NCBI GenBank assembly: GCA_900544445.1
Contig: UQVK01000018.1
Span: forward strand, 1 to 55,041
Length of the DNA: 55,041 nt
Reading direction: 5' to 3'
Source of the DNA: an uncultured Lachnospiraceae bacterium
Lineage (GTDB): Bacteria; Bacillota; Clostridia; Lachnospirales; Lachnospiraceae
Positions 32,349 to 40,242 of the stretch are shown piece by piece (the stretch's first letter is position 1; the number at the start of each line of letters is the position of its first letter). The notes beneath the pieces were generated by a model. The model searched no databases. It had not been told where the DNA came from and was given only the letters and a program-made list of their open reading frames with translations. The position numbers were made by a program, and so were the translations under genes.

Positions 32349-33275
32349 TTACCTTGTTTCCCACAAATATTCCGGATAAACGCCTTCCGCTTTCAGGCGG
32401 GCAATGGATTCCATCACGAAGGGCTTGTCTTCCTTGTAGGTTACGCCAAACCATTTATCTTTGGAAGAAAGCACCTCGACAGTGGCCTTGTCCTGCTTCA
32501 GAAGCTTATCCACCTCGATGGGAAGGAAGCATTCCGACTTCAGCGGATTCTTCTCCACCTCATTTTTAAAGAAGCTGTTCACCGCGCTCTCCAGTTCGTT
32601 TAAGATGCTCGCGGAAAAGCCCCACATGTTCATGGATACCAGGGTGTCCAGCGCCAGAGGCGTCCAGGTCGCCCCGTCGTCCTCCGTGTAAGCCGCGCCC
32701 TCCGCAGTCTTGACGATCTTGGTTCGCTCCGCGATTTCCTTCAGGTAACCGTTCTCATCTGTCACACATACGCCACGGGCAACAGAGCCGTTTTCCGTCA
32801 GCGTATTGCCAAGCTCATAGCCAACCATCGCATAGCGGTATTTTTCATCGTCCTGGTGGGTGGTAAGGAAGTTGTACAGCGTAGTATAGGCGCTTCTTCC
32901 ATAATAATCATCCGCATTGATGACCGCAAACGGTCCCTTTACCACGTCCTTACAGCAGAGGATCGCGTGCGCCGTTCCCCAGGGCTTCACTCTGCCTTCC
33001 GGAATCTGGAAACCTTCCGGAACCTTGTCAAGCTCCTGAAAAACGTATTCCACCTCCATGTGCTTACTCACTCTGTCGCCCACACACTCGCGGAAATCTT
33101 TCTCGTTTTCCTTCTTAATGATGAAAACGACCTTTTCAAAGCCCGCTCTGTGCGCGTCATACATGGAAAAATCAATGATCTTGTGGCCCTGTTCGTCCAC
33201 CGGATCGATCTGCTTGAGTCCGCCGTAGCGGCTTCCCATACCCGCTGCCAGAATTACAAGTACCGGTTTGTCCAT
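32349..33275 (-). CDS. Sugar-phosphate nucleotidyltransferase-like protein
   Basis: NTP_transferase-fold enzyme of 308 residues. The nucleotide-binding start LVILAAGMGSRYGGLKQ is followed by the metal-binding FAVINADDYYG and the sugar-site region MWGFSASILNEL. It would join a sugar-1-phosphate to a nucleoside triphosphate to make an NDP-sugar. Its place next to galE suggests a role in the galactose or UDP-sugar branch, perhaps replacing GalT or GalU. That is inference. The ATG at 33275 follows AAGGGGAAG, with a GCGTG/CACGC hairpin just upstream. The frame to 33377 has no support. Confidence 0.82.
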   Translation of the reverse strand: MDKPVLVILAAGMGSRYGGLKQIDPVDEQGHKIIDFSMYDAHRAGFEKVVFIIKKENEKDFRECVGDRVSKHMEVEYVFQELDKVPEGFQIPEGRVKPWGTAHAILCCKDVVKGPFAVINADDYYGRSAYTTLYNFLTTHQDDEKYRYAMVGYELGNTLTENGSVARGVCVTDENGYLKEIAERTKIVKTAEGAAYTEDDGATWTPLALDTLVSMNMWGFSASILNELESAVNSFFKNEVEKNPLKSECFLPIEVDKLLKQDKATVEVLSSKDKWFGVTYKEDKPFVMESIARLKAEGVYPEYLWETR

Positions 33276-33388
33276 TTTTTCTTCCCCTTCTGCGTGTTTT
33301 TCACGCGATGCCAGGGTTGTGAAGCCAACATCCTTAAAAATGTCAAATTGTTCGTAAAGTCCGCAGGCCTGCTTCACTTTACCCCTTT

Positions 33389-33418
33389 ATTTTATCTGGA
33401 AACCCGCACACTCCGCAA
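33389..33418 (-). promoter_or_regulatory. Candidate promoter of the nucleotidyltransferase-galE operon
   Basis: TTGCGG (33418-33413), 18-nt spacer, TAAAAT (33394-33389). The remaining gap to 33711 holds only a GTCCGGGCC-containing T-rich 3' region of the rubredoxin gene. Confidence 0.5.
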
Positions 33419-33711
33419 CTGCCATTTGTTATATAGAGCTGTCGAAATGTTAAGTCAGGTTTTCCTTCCGTTTTCGTGCGGATATGAGACAGCCTTTGGA
33501 ATGCCCCGCCCCGCTTTCTTTGTATTCATCTTACCACAAACAACCGGCAGAGGCAATTTTCCAATCAATGCTTTTTTTGTCACTTTTGTCCGGACGTTAG
33601 TATTCAAAGCCGAAAAAGGCCCGGACTTTCTGCTAAAATCCGAACCATTTCCGCCATTTATCTGATACCGGTTATGCTTACCTGTTTACGCTCTTTCTGA
33701 GCGACTTTTTT

Positions 33712-34404
33712 TCATGCCTTCCGGAATACTTCCGGACCACGGCCGCAGACCGGGCATTTAAAATCCTCCGGGAGCGTCTCGCCCTCATAGGCATAGCCGC
33801 AGATTCCGCAGATCCATTTTCCGACGCTGCCGGCCGTTCCGTCCTGCGTGGCCCTTTCATCTTCTGCTGCTTGAGAAACGGATTTCTCTTCCGCCTCCTG
33901 CTTCTCCGGCTGCCAGGTTGGCGCATTTTTCGGCGCCTTTCCCTTGATCACACGATGATAGTACGAATAGGTCATCGGGGTCTGGGAGCCGTCCAGAATC
34001 TCCGCTTCCTCCGCCTTCCCCAGGAAGATGGTGTGGGTCGGGGTTTCCAGGCTTCCGATCAGGCGGCAGACCACATAGCCGCAGGAGGAAGCGATTACAG
34101 GAAGCCCTGCTGCCGTCTTTGTGGACACATTCTGAAATTTATCCGTGTCCCTGCTGCTGTGGAAGCCGAATGCGCCGATCAGCGCGGGATCCGTATTTTC
34201 TCCCAGGATGGAGAAGGCGAAGCTTCCCGTCCTTTCCATACAGTCATGGGTGTAGTTATCGTGATTGACGCTCACTGCAAAGGTGGCGGGCTCCGCCGTG
34301 ATCTGCATGATGCTGTTGGTCACACAGCCCACGGGCCGTTCTCCGTCCAGAGTGGTGGTGATGTAAACGCCGTAATTCAACTGAAAAAAGGTCTGAATAT
34401 TCAT
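33712..34404 (-). CDS. High-molecular-weight rubredoxin (flavin reductase-rubredoxin fusion)
   Basis: Two-domain electron carrier of about 230 residues. Residues 1-150 are an FMN-binding split-barrel flavin reductase domain (YGVYITTTLDGERPVGCVTN, HDNYTHDCMERTGSFAFSIL). A Glu/Gln-rich linker follows, then a C-terminal rubredoxin with both Cys knuckles (WICGICGYAYEGE and CPVCGRGPEVF) binding one iron. Hrb proteins of this architecture pass electrons from NAD(P)H oxidoreductases to oxygen- or peroxide-reducing flavodiiron partners in anaerobes. The SD GGAGGAAGA lies in a tandem 23-bp repeat. It is probably co-transcribed with the SDR gene. Confidence 0.92.
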   Translation of the reverse strand: MNIQTFFQLNYGVYITTTLDGERPVGCVTNSIMQITAEPATFAVSVNHDNYTHDCMERTGSFAFSILGENTDPALIGAFGFHSSRDTDKFQNVSTKTAAGLPVIASSCGYVVCRLIGSLETPTHTIFLGKAEEAEILDGSQTPMTYSYYHRVIKGKAPKNAPTWQPEKQEAEEKSVSQAAEDERATQDGTAGSVGKWICGICGYAYEGETLPEDFKCPVCGRGPEVFRKA

Positions 34405-34406
34405 GT

Positions 34407-34453
34407 TCTTCCTCCATCTGATATGGCATATCTTCCTCTATCTGATATGCCAT
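34407..34453. repeat. Tandem 23-bp duplication covering the Hrb ribosome-binding site
   Basis: Units 34407-34429 and 34431-34453 differ at two positions and each contains ATATCAGAT then GAGGAAGA on the minus strand. The inner unit holds the real SD. The outer one offers a second ATG with its own SD-like sequence. Confidence 0.7.
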
Positions 34454-34532
34454 AAATATGCGGGTCCGTCTGAACCTCCGCTTTTTTCCGTTCATCTTTC
34501 CGAAAGTTTAAGGTCATTCCCCCCGGCAAGAT

Positions 34533-35276
34533 TCAGGTCATTGCAGCTCCGTCCACGGAGAGAATCTCCCCGGTCACATAGGATGCCATATCGCTTGCGA
34601 GGAAGAGGAAGGCATTGGCCACATCCTCCGGCTCTCCCACGCGGCCCAGCGGAATGGTCCTGATGAGCGGCTCGATCAGCTCCTTCGGAAGCGCCGCAAC
34701 CATATCCGTCCGGATGACGCCGGGAGCAACCGCGTTGACCCGGATGTGATCCCGTCCCAGCTCCCTTGCCAGGGATTTCGTCAGGCCGTTCACCGCGAAC
34801 TTGGTCGCCGGATAGCCGACGCCTGCGGCCTGCCCGTAAATGCTCACCATGGAGCTGGTGTTCAGGATGACGCCGCCGCCCTGCTCCTTCATCAGAGGCG
34901 CCGCCGCCCTGGAGCAGCGGAATACCGCATTCAGGTTCAAATCCGTGATTTTTTCAAAATCCTCTTCTCTGTAATCATAGAAGCTTTCCCTTGCCGAAAC
35001 GCCCGCATTGTTCACCAGAATGTCCAGCCTGCCAAACCGCTCCTTTACCTGCTGCATGGCCGCTTCCACCTCCTGCAGGCTGCCCAGATCGGGAGACATG
35101 CCTGTCACGTTCCAGTCCGGATTCATTGCCCGCAACTTTTCCAGCGCCTTTTCCACGGTTTCCTGTCTGGACCCCCAGAGCGCAACTGCCGCGCCGTTTT
35201 CCAGGAACTTCTTTACCACCGCAAACCCGATTCCCCTTGTTCCTCCCGTAACTACCGCTGTTTTCCCTTTCAGCAT
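34533..35276 (-). CDS. Short-chain dehydrogenase/reductase, FabG-like
   Basis: NAD(P)-dependent oxidoreductase of 247 residues. It has the cofactor motif VVTGGTRGIGFAV, NNAG (DILVNNAGVS), catalytic Ser and Tyr-x3-Lys in NTSSMVSIYGQAAGVGYPAT then K, and a C-terminal AFLFLASDMASYVTGEILSVDGG-like close (here DGAA). The sequence is in the 3-oxoacyl-ACP reductase/hydroxysteroid dehydrogenase group. The substrate cannot be set, since no fatty-acid or bile-acid genes are adjacent. An AAAGGAGGA SD and a strong promoter at 35325-35352 precede it. It is likely the first gene of a two-gene unit with the rubredoxin. Confidence 0.9.
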   Translation of the reverse strand: MLKGKTAVVTGGTRGIGFAVVKKFLENGAAVALWGSRQETVEKALEKLRAMNPDWNVTGMSPDLGSLQEVEAAMQQVKERFGRLDILVNNAGVSARESFYDYREEDFEKITDLNLNAVFRCSRAAAPLMKEQGGGVILNTSSMVSIYGQAAGVGYPATKFAVNGLTKSLARELGRDHIRVNAVAPGVIRTDMVAALPKELIEPLIRTIPLGRVGEPEDVANAFLFLASDMASYVTGEILSVDGAAMT

Positions 35277-35324
35277 GGTGTATCCTCCTTTCTTATTTTA
35301 GTAATAATTATTGTTATTGATTTT

Positions 35325-35352
35325 ATCATAACATATTTTCCCTGTTTGTCAA
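35325..35352 (-). promoter_or_regulatory. Promoter of the SDR-rubredoxin unit
   Basis: TTGACA (35352-35347), 16-nt spacer, TATGAT (35330-35325). Confidence 0.72.
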
Positions 35353-35484
35353 GCTAAATTCAGGATTGACGGATCCCTCTGTATTTATTCCGAGAATAAG
35401 AGGATTTTAAAGTTTGTTCCCGTTTAGGCCGGCGAACAGTAACGGACGTTTTCAGCACCGGAAATTTTTCATGGAAATATAATT

Positions 35485-35648
35485 GTTACTATTCAGCCAG
35501 GTCTGCGCATTTACTGCGCAGACCGTACGAAAACGTATAGCGAGGAAGCATCCGGCCCATCGCTGCACGATGAGGCGAGTGCTGCGATTGGAATGGCCGG
35601 ATGCCGTTACAGTTCAGCTGAAGGCTGAACTGTAACATATAATTCAGG
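35485..35648. repeat. Structured intergenic element, family R2, copy 2
   Basis: Same order as copy 1. GTTACTATTCA (35485-35495); hairpin GGTCTGCGCA/TGCGCAGACC (35500-35524); CCGGCC/GGCCGG (35552-35557, 35595-35600) enclosing ATCGC...GCGAT; terminal perfect 13-bp stem (35606-35618, 35624-35636); AATTCAGGG end. The variable hairpin differs from copy 1 on both arms in a compensating way. Flanking GAACAGTAACGG at 35434-35445 may be a further partial copy. The rest of the gap to 35801 shows only the next gene's leader. Confidence 0.75.
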
Positions 35649-35801
35649 GACACATCTTGAAATGCTTGACCGGATATGATATATCAAAATTACAGAATAT
35701 TTACAGGAGCCGGACAGTCTGACTCCGCACCTGCAAAGGCCCGGCCTCCGGGCAGATCAGACGATACACCGGAACGAAGAACATTGTAGTAGGAGAAGAA
35801 A

Positions 35802-36398
35802 ATGAAAGGGAAAAAACTGACCGGAAAAATTGCTGCATGTTTCCTTATGGGACTCATTCTTCTGGCTTCTTCCGGCTGCCGGGAAGCCCATGTTTCCGGC
35901 GGCGGGCTTCTGACTGAGGAGGAGCTGGCCTCCAGAGAAGAACTGTATGGCAGCGGCCGCGACGATGTTTTTCAGGCGCTTGGGATTACGGAAGATGAGA
36001 TAACGGAAAGCAGCTCCCCCGGCGCATGGGATCTCAGGGAGCCTGCCGACATGGAGGGGACGGCGTTCACCAGTTCTCTGCTGTTTGACGTCTCCAATGA
36101 AACCCTTTACGGCTTCCGGTATATGTATCAGTCCGGCAGTTCCGAAGGGACCGCAGAGCTCATGGACACCCTTCTTTCAAAAGCCACAGAACTTTACGGC
36201 GCCCCCGATACCTACCCTGGTCTGTCAAACCGGCTTTCCTCAGAGGACTTCCAGACCGCACTCAGCAGTGGGACCATGGGCGAGTGGTATGAGGAGTGGG
36301 AAGCAGGCTCCGAAAGCATGTTCACTCTTTCCGTACATATCATCGACGCCCAAACATCAACCCTGATTCTGGATTATTCCCTGAAAAGGCCTCTTTAA
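35802..36398 (+). CDS. Lipoprotein of unknown function
   Basis: A 198-residue exported lipoprotein. Its signal is KIAACFLMGLILLASSGC with a lipobox Cys, followed by an acidic globular domain. No known family is evident. It has conserved-looking aromatic segments (GFRYMYQSGSSEGTAELMDT, MGEWYEEWEAGSESMFTLSV) and resembles generic Lachnospiraceae lipoproteins. AGGAGAAG lies just before the ATG. It is monocistronic, facing away from the SDR and converging on the acyltransferase gene. The lack of transporter neighbours makes a ligand-binding role unprovable. Confidence 0.8.
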   Translation: MKGKKLTGKIAACFLMGLILLASSGCREAHVSGGGLLTEEELASREELYGSGRDDVFQALGITEDEITESSSPGAWDLREPADMEGTAFTSSLLFDVSNETLYGFRYMYQSGSSEGTAELMDTLLSKATELYGAPDTYPGLSNRLSSEDFQTALSSGTMGEWYEEWEAGSESMFTLSVHIIDAQTSTLILDYSLKRPL

Positions 36399-36454
36399 CG
36401 ATCGCCCGGAACTTTTGAGAGACGCCACCGGACGGCCCTCCGCTTCTTCTTCCC

Positions 36455-37528
36455 TCATCCCGTCACGAGCTTTCGCACCGCCGGAATTTTTTCCAGAAAG
36501 AAGGTCACAAGCAGAGCGGGCAGAATGAGCGCGAGAGTTTTCAGAATGTTGGACGCCACGCTGAAGCGGCTGAAAAGCAGAGCCATATGCGGCACAAGGA
36601 GCCATCCGAAGATCCAGTGCAGATAGTAAATGCCCAGGGTTCTTTTCGCCACGGCGCGCACGGCGGCGGAAAGGAACCTGTTTTTGATGGTAAGATCCCG
36701 GCAGAGCAGGAAAATGCCCACCGCGAGCAAAATCACGGGGATATGACGATACCCCTCCGCCAGAAGAATGCCGTCCCAGGCCGGGGTTCCGCTTAAGTAC
36801 CACTTCACGGCCCAGATGCCGGGAAGGCCGAGAACGGCCATTGCGGCGCCGATCAGGCGCTGTGCGCGCAGGCTTTTCCCGATAACAGGGCCGGTATGAA
36901 TCCAGGCTCCCAGCAGGAAAAAGCCCAGCATGTTGGCATAGGTTCCGAAGGGATTGAGAACGCCAAGCGCGGAAAGGGAAACGGTTCCGATCCTGCCTGA
37001 TGCCGCAAGGCCGTCCAGCAGGATCTGAAGCGCATTCATCCCGTTGGTCACAACCAGCCCGTATATGGCAAAAAACAGAATCAGCTTTCTTCCGAACGGA
37101 AGATCGAAGCAGATCCGGAACAGAGGAAACAGCACATAAACGGCCAGAAGCGCCTCAATGAACCACAGATGCCCCGTCCCGATTCCTTCCAGATTTCCGA
37201 AGGCGAACAGGTAAAGGAACAGCTCATTTTTTCCAAATCCCGAAACCGGAACATGATTGATCGCGCCGATGGAGAGCAGATAGATCAGCCGCCAGATAAC
37301 CAGCACCAGATAGATGGTCAGCGTCTTGTAAATATGCTTTTTCAGGTTCAGCGGCCGGGTGAACAAAAGCGCTCCATTTACCATGAAAAACATGGGCACG
37401 CCCGACCAGCATGCCGACATGAAAAGATTGGACGGAATGCTTTCCGAAAGAAGCACAAAGTGGCAGAACACCACCAGAAAAATGGCAATTACCTTTACAA
37501 TATCCAGATATTCTATTCTTTTTTTCAC
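36455..37528 (-). CDS. Acyltransferase 3-family membrane protein
   Basis: Integral membrane acyltransferase (O-acetyltransferase type) with about 10 hydrophobic segments. The family start is visible as RIEYLDIVKVIAIFLVVFCH, with the catalytic-region His, followed by GVPMFFMVNGALLFTRP, GTGHLWFIEALLAVYVLFPL and a late KRTLGIYYLHWIFGW block. Such enzymes acetylate or succinylate cell-surface glycans. The preferred start is the GTG at 37528 with AGGGGAAAC just before it; the ATG at 37540 is an alternative without a clear SD. It stands alone between the lipoprotein and the MBL gene. Confidence 0.85.
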   Translation of the reverse strand: MKKRIEYLDIVKVIAIFLVVFCHFVLLSESIPSNLFMSACWSGVPMFFMVNGALLFTRPLNLKKHIYKTLTIYLVLVIWRLIYLLSIGAINHVPVSGFGKNELFLYLFAFGNLEGIGTGHLWFIEALLAVYVLFPLFRICFDLPFGRKLILFFAIYGLVVTNGMNALQILLDGLAASGRIGTVSLSALGVLNPFGTYANMLGFFLLGAWIHTGPVIGKSLRAQRLIGAAMAVLGLPGIWAVKWYLSGTPAWDGILLAEGYRHIPVILLAVGIFLLCRDLTIKNRFLSAAVRAVAKRTLGIYYLHWIFGWLLVPHMALLFSRFSVASNILKTLALILPALLVTFFLEKIPAVRKLVTG

Positions 37529-37644
37529 GTTTCCCCTCATCCTGTATCTGCGGCAGGCCGCCCCTGACACTTCTCAGCCCGCGCCGCGTTTTCACACGGA
37601 CGGTTCAGCGGCAGCCCTGTTTCAAATTTCTGTTTTCACGCTTC

Positions 37645-38421
37645 TCACAGCCGGACCGGCTTTCCCGCTTTCGGCTTCACCGCCTGAATCTGCGGAAAGC
37701 GGGAAGAAAGCATCCGGTAAAACGGCCTCGTATCCTCTTCTCTGGACGCGGGCGGAAAGGCGTCGTCAAAATGATCCAGCAGGATCCGCTTCGGCTTCAG
37801 CCTTTCTACGATCTCACAGGCCGCTTTCTCCGGCCTGCGCTTTCCCTGATAGGGAAGGATCAGCAGATCCGTCCCTTGCGGATATTCGGTTTTCTCATCC
37901 AGCGCCATGCTTCCCAGCAGCAGGATGTTCTTCCCCTCCGCTCTGATTTCATAGACGAGCGTATTCTTTCTTTCCCGGAAACGGAGATGCGCCCAGGCGA
38001 GGAACAGCAGATTTTTCGGCCGTCTGAAAAGCTTCGGCGAAAACAGCCGCTGAAACACCAGCGATGGAGAAAAGGCCACATGCTTTCCCCGGTAAGCCGT
38101 AATCTGAAGTTCTCCCAGCTTCCAGCTGTCCCCCGGCCTGGTGAGCACAATATTTCCGTTCTCCTCCAGAAAACCCTCCAGCGTGCGCGCTGCCGCGGCC
38201 GGACAGTGTACGGTGGCGTCCTGTCCTTCCACCAGCTCCGGTACGAAAAAAAGATGATCCAGATGACCATGGGTGACGCAGATATCGCCCACCCCTTCAA
38301 AATCTTCCAGCGTGTTCGGATTGCTTCCTCCATTCAGTTCCACAAAGGGATCAAACAGCAGCTTCTGCCCGCACGCCTCGATGAGAATGGACGCCGTTCC
38401 AAACCAGGTTATTGTTATCAT
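37645..38421 (-). CDS. MBL-fold metallohydrolase
   Basis: Beta-lactamase-superfamily hydrolase of 258 residues. It has the dinuclear metal motif VTHGHLDHL (His-x-His-x-Asp-His), an earlier Asp region FDPFVELNGGSNPNT, and a late LLDHFDDAFPP, placing it in the UlaG/YcjY-like group that cleaves phosphodiester or related bonds. The substrate is unknown. The ATG at 38421 has GGAGG at 5 nt, so the Met four codons earlier is rejected. A TATAAT (38453-38448) lies just upstream with a weak -35. It lies right after aspS, 71 nt away on the same strand. Confidence 0.88.
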   Translation of the reverse strand: MITITWFGTASILIEACGQKLLFDPFVELNGGSNPNTLEDFEGVGDICVTHGHLDHLFFVPELVEGQDATVHCPAAAARTLEGFLEENGNIVLTRPGDSWKLGELQITAYRGKHVAFSPSLVFQRLFSPKLFRRPKNLLFLAWAHLRFRERKNTLVYEIRAEGKNILLLGSMALDEKTEYPQGTDLLILPYQGKRRPEKAACEIVERLKPKRILLDHFDDAFPPASREEDTRPFYRMLSSRFPQIQAVKPKAGKPVRL

Positions 38422-38492
38422 GGGTTCCTCCATCGCTTTTTGTAGTTATTATACCGCGGAACCGTTCTTTTTTCCATCGCTTTTCCGCTCCT

Positions 38493-39782
38493 TTACGGCG
38501 CGATCCGGTGGATGTCTCTGGGGAACAGGCAGGCCCTGCGCACGTTGTCCTGCTCCAGAAGCCGTGCGGTGAACCGCTCCAGCCCCATGCCAAGGCCGCC
38601 GTGGGGCGGCATGCCGTGCTTATGGATCTGAAGGTAGCTTTCAAACTGCTCCGGGTCCATGCCCCTGGCCTTCATTTTTGCAAGCTGCGCGGCGTAATCG
38701 TGAATGCGCTGGCCTCCCGTGGTCACCTCCAGGCCCCGGAACAGCAGGTCAAAGCTTTTCGTCACCTGCGGATTTTCCTCATCCTCCATGGCGTAAAAGG
38801 GCCGTTTTGCCGTGGGATAATGGGTGACGAATACGAACTCGCTGCCCGTTTCCTCCTCTACCAGCTGGCACAGGAGCTTTTCCTCCTCCGGGTCCAGATC
38901 CTCCCTTTCCCGGATGGGCCTGTGGTACTTCCCGGCGATCCGCTCCTTCGCCTCATGGAAACGAACGAAGGGAATGGAAGAAATCCGCGGAATGCGCACC
39001 TGCAGAAGCGCAAGTTCCTCCGGGCAGATTTCCGGCAAAGCCTCCAGCGCATGGCGGATCATGGCCTCCTCCATACGGCACAGTTCCTCAAAGCCATCGA
39101 TATAGCCCATTTCAAAGTCCACTCCGGTATACTCGTTCAGATGCCTTGCCGTATCGTGCTTTTCCGCCCGGAAAACCGGCCCGATCTCAAACACCTTTTC
39201 ATATACGCCCACCATCATCTGCTTATAAAACTGAGGGCTCTGGGCCAGGTAAGCCTCTTTCCCGAAATAGTCCAGCCGGAAAATGTTGGCGCCTCCCTCC
39301 GCTCCCTGGCTGACCAGCTTCGGCGTGTGTATCTGCACAAAATCCTGCTGCTGCAGAAATTCCGTAAAGCCCCTCACCAGCGCGTCCTGAATCCGGAAAA
39401 CGGCCCGCTCCCTTTCATTACGCAGGGTCAGCGGCCGAAAGTCCAGAATGGTCTCCAGGGAAGCCGGAATTTCCTTCCCATGAATGACTACAGGCATCGC
39501 TTCTGCCGGAACAGACAGAATCCGGATACGGACGGGATGCAGCTCCCATCCCGTCCGGGAGCGGGGCTCCTCCACCTTCTGCGCCTCCATGCGGATGCAC
39601 ATTTCCTCCTTCAGCGTTTCTTTCCACGGACTGCCGTCCGGCCCCATAATTTCACACTTTTCCGGCTCCAGAATACACTGAATCAGCTGATGCGCCGTGC
39701 GCAGGATGAGGAAGGAAAAGCCGCTCATTTTCCTCAGCCTGTGGATACTGCCATGAATTTTTACCATATTGTTTTCACTCAT
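38493..39782 (-). CDS. aspS: Archaeal-type (nondiscriminating) aspartyl-tRNA synthetase
   Basis: Charges tRNA with Asp. The protein (429 residues) has an N-terminal OB-fold (residues about 5-100) and a class II core: motif 2 FRAEKHDTARHLNEYTGVDF and motif 3 GLGMGLERFTARLL, with DFVQIHTPKLVSQGAEGGAN before them. It lacks the bacterial GAD insertion and is of the short archaeal/eukaryal type. Clostridial members are often nondiscriminating and also make Asp-tRNAAsn for GatCAB, but that specificity is not readable here. The ATG at 39782 follows AAAGGAC and overlaps an upstream Asp-containing ORF by 8 nt. The 425-nt leader has the parts of an attenuator. Confidence 0.93.
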   Translation of the reverse strand: MSENNMVKIHGSIHRLRKMSGFSFLILRTAHQLIQCILEPEKCEIMGPDGSPWKETLKEEMCIRMEAQKVEEPRSRTGWELHPVRIRILSVPAEAMPVVIHGKEIPASLETILDFRPLTLRNERERAVFRIQDALVRGFTEFLQQQDFVQIHTPKLVSQGAEGGANIFRLDYFGKEAYLAQSPQFYKQMMVGVYEKVFEIGPVFRAEKHDTARHLNEYTGVDFEMGYIDGFEELCRMEEAMIRHALEALPEICPEELALLQVRIPRISSIPFVRFHEAKERIAGKYHRPIREREDLDPEEEKLLCQLVEEETGSEFVFVTHYPTAKRPFYAMEDEENPQVTKSFDLLFRGLEVTTGGQRIHDYAAQLAKMKARGMDPEQFESYLQIHKHGMPPHGGLGMGLERFTARLLEQDNVRRACLFPRDIHRIAP

Positions 39783-39876
39783 ATTTTTTCTGTCCTTTCT
39801 GTTTTCCTTTTGATCTGTGTATTGCCTGTGAAACAGATTTTCCGGAATCCGGATGGACATCGTCTTTATGCCACAT
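39775..39876 (-). CDS. Upstream ORF overlapping the aspS start (possible coupling peptide)
   Basis: A 33-residue frame (MWHKDDVHPDSGKSVSQ...) with a strong GGGGGTGAT SD 3 nt before its ATG. Its TGA overlaps the aspS ATG (ATGAGTGA). It has three Asp codons in the first ten. Ribosomes ending here would reinitiate at aspS, and stalling at Asp codons could limit it. It could also be a chance frame, so the evidence is the SD and the overlap. Confidence 0.5.
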   Translation of the reverse strand: MWHKDDVHPDSGKSVSQAIHRSKGKQKGQKKYE

Positions 39877-39944
39877 GCTATCACCCCCTTATCCGCGTCG
39901 TCTCCACGGCGGGAACGGCCCGGCTCTGCCGGGGCCGTATAAAC

Positions 39945-39990
39945 AAATAAATAAAGAAAGCCGGATCCGCAACTGCTGTGCGGACCCGGC
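39945..39990 (-). terminator. Intrinsic terminator within the aspS leader (attenuator)
   Basis: Minus-strand 12-bp stem (39990-39979 with 39971-39960; one G-U pair, core GGGTCCGCA/TGCGGATCC) and a 7-nt loop, followed by TTTCTTTATTTATTT (39959-39945). It lies between the leader peptide and aspS, so it would stop transcription before the gene unless prevented. Confidence 0.8.
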
Positions 39991-40064
39991 CCGGAATAAG
40001 CTCTGCCACACAGGTACAGCACGAAAAGCGTCTGTACCTGTGATGATTCTCTGCAGAAATTCAA

Positions 40065-40127
40065 TCACGGATACAGGCGCTGACGATCATCGTCCCTGTG
40101 AAGCTGTAAGGTCTGATTCCTGTACAT
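40065..40127 (-). CDS. Leader peptide of aspS with three consecutive Asp codons
   Basis: A 20-residue frame, MYRNQTLQLHRDDDRQRLYP then TGA, starting about 80 nt after the predicted transcription start and with an AGGAAG SD. The codons GAC GAT GAT form an Asp run at positions 12-14, which is the hallmark of an attenuation leader sensing Asp-tRNA supply. The Asp run lies in a GACGAT/ATCGTC self-pairing segment. The peptide is followed by a 10-bp hairpin (ACAGGTACAG/CTGTACCTGT) and then the terminator. Confidence 0.6.
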   Translation of the reverse strand: MYRNQTLQLHRDDDRQRLYP

Positions 40128-40213
40128 TCTTCCTGTTAAAATGCCCGGCAGAACCGTTCAGACGGATCGGAACGTCAGTCTGGGGCACTTTTCTCCTGTT
40201 CTTTGTTTGTCAC

Positions 40214-40242
40214 AGAATAACACCGGCGGGTGGGGATGTCAA
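40214..40242 (-). promoter_or_regulatory. Promoter of the aspS leader
   Basis: TTGACA (40242-40237), 17-nt spacer, TATTCT (40219-40214). It overlaps the end of the HAD gene, so aspS is not just read through from upstream. The start site is expected near 40206. Confidence 0.8.

Noticed and set aside
34533..35276. Bile-acid hydroxysteroid dehydrogenase
   Set aside because: The SDR has generic FabG-like motifs only; nothing in the sequence or context sets a steroid substrate.
39783..40206. T-box riboswitch upstream of aspS
   Set aside because: The conserved T-box sequence (TGG-ACCGCG) and AGTA/GA motifs were not found. A GTGGAGACGACGCGG stretch is only a loose resemblance.
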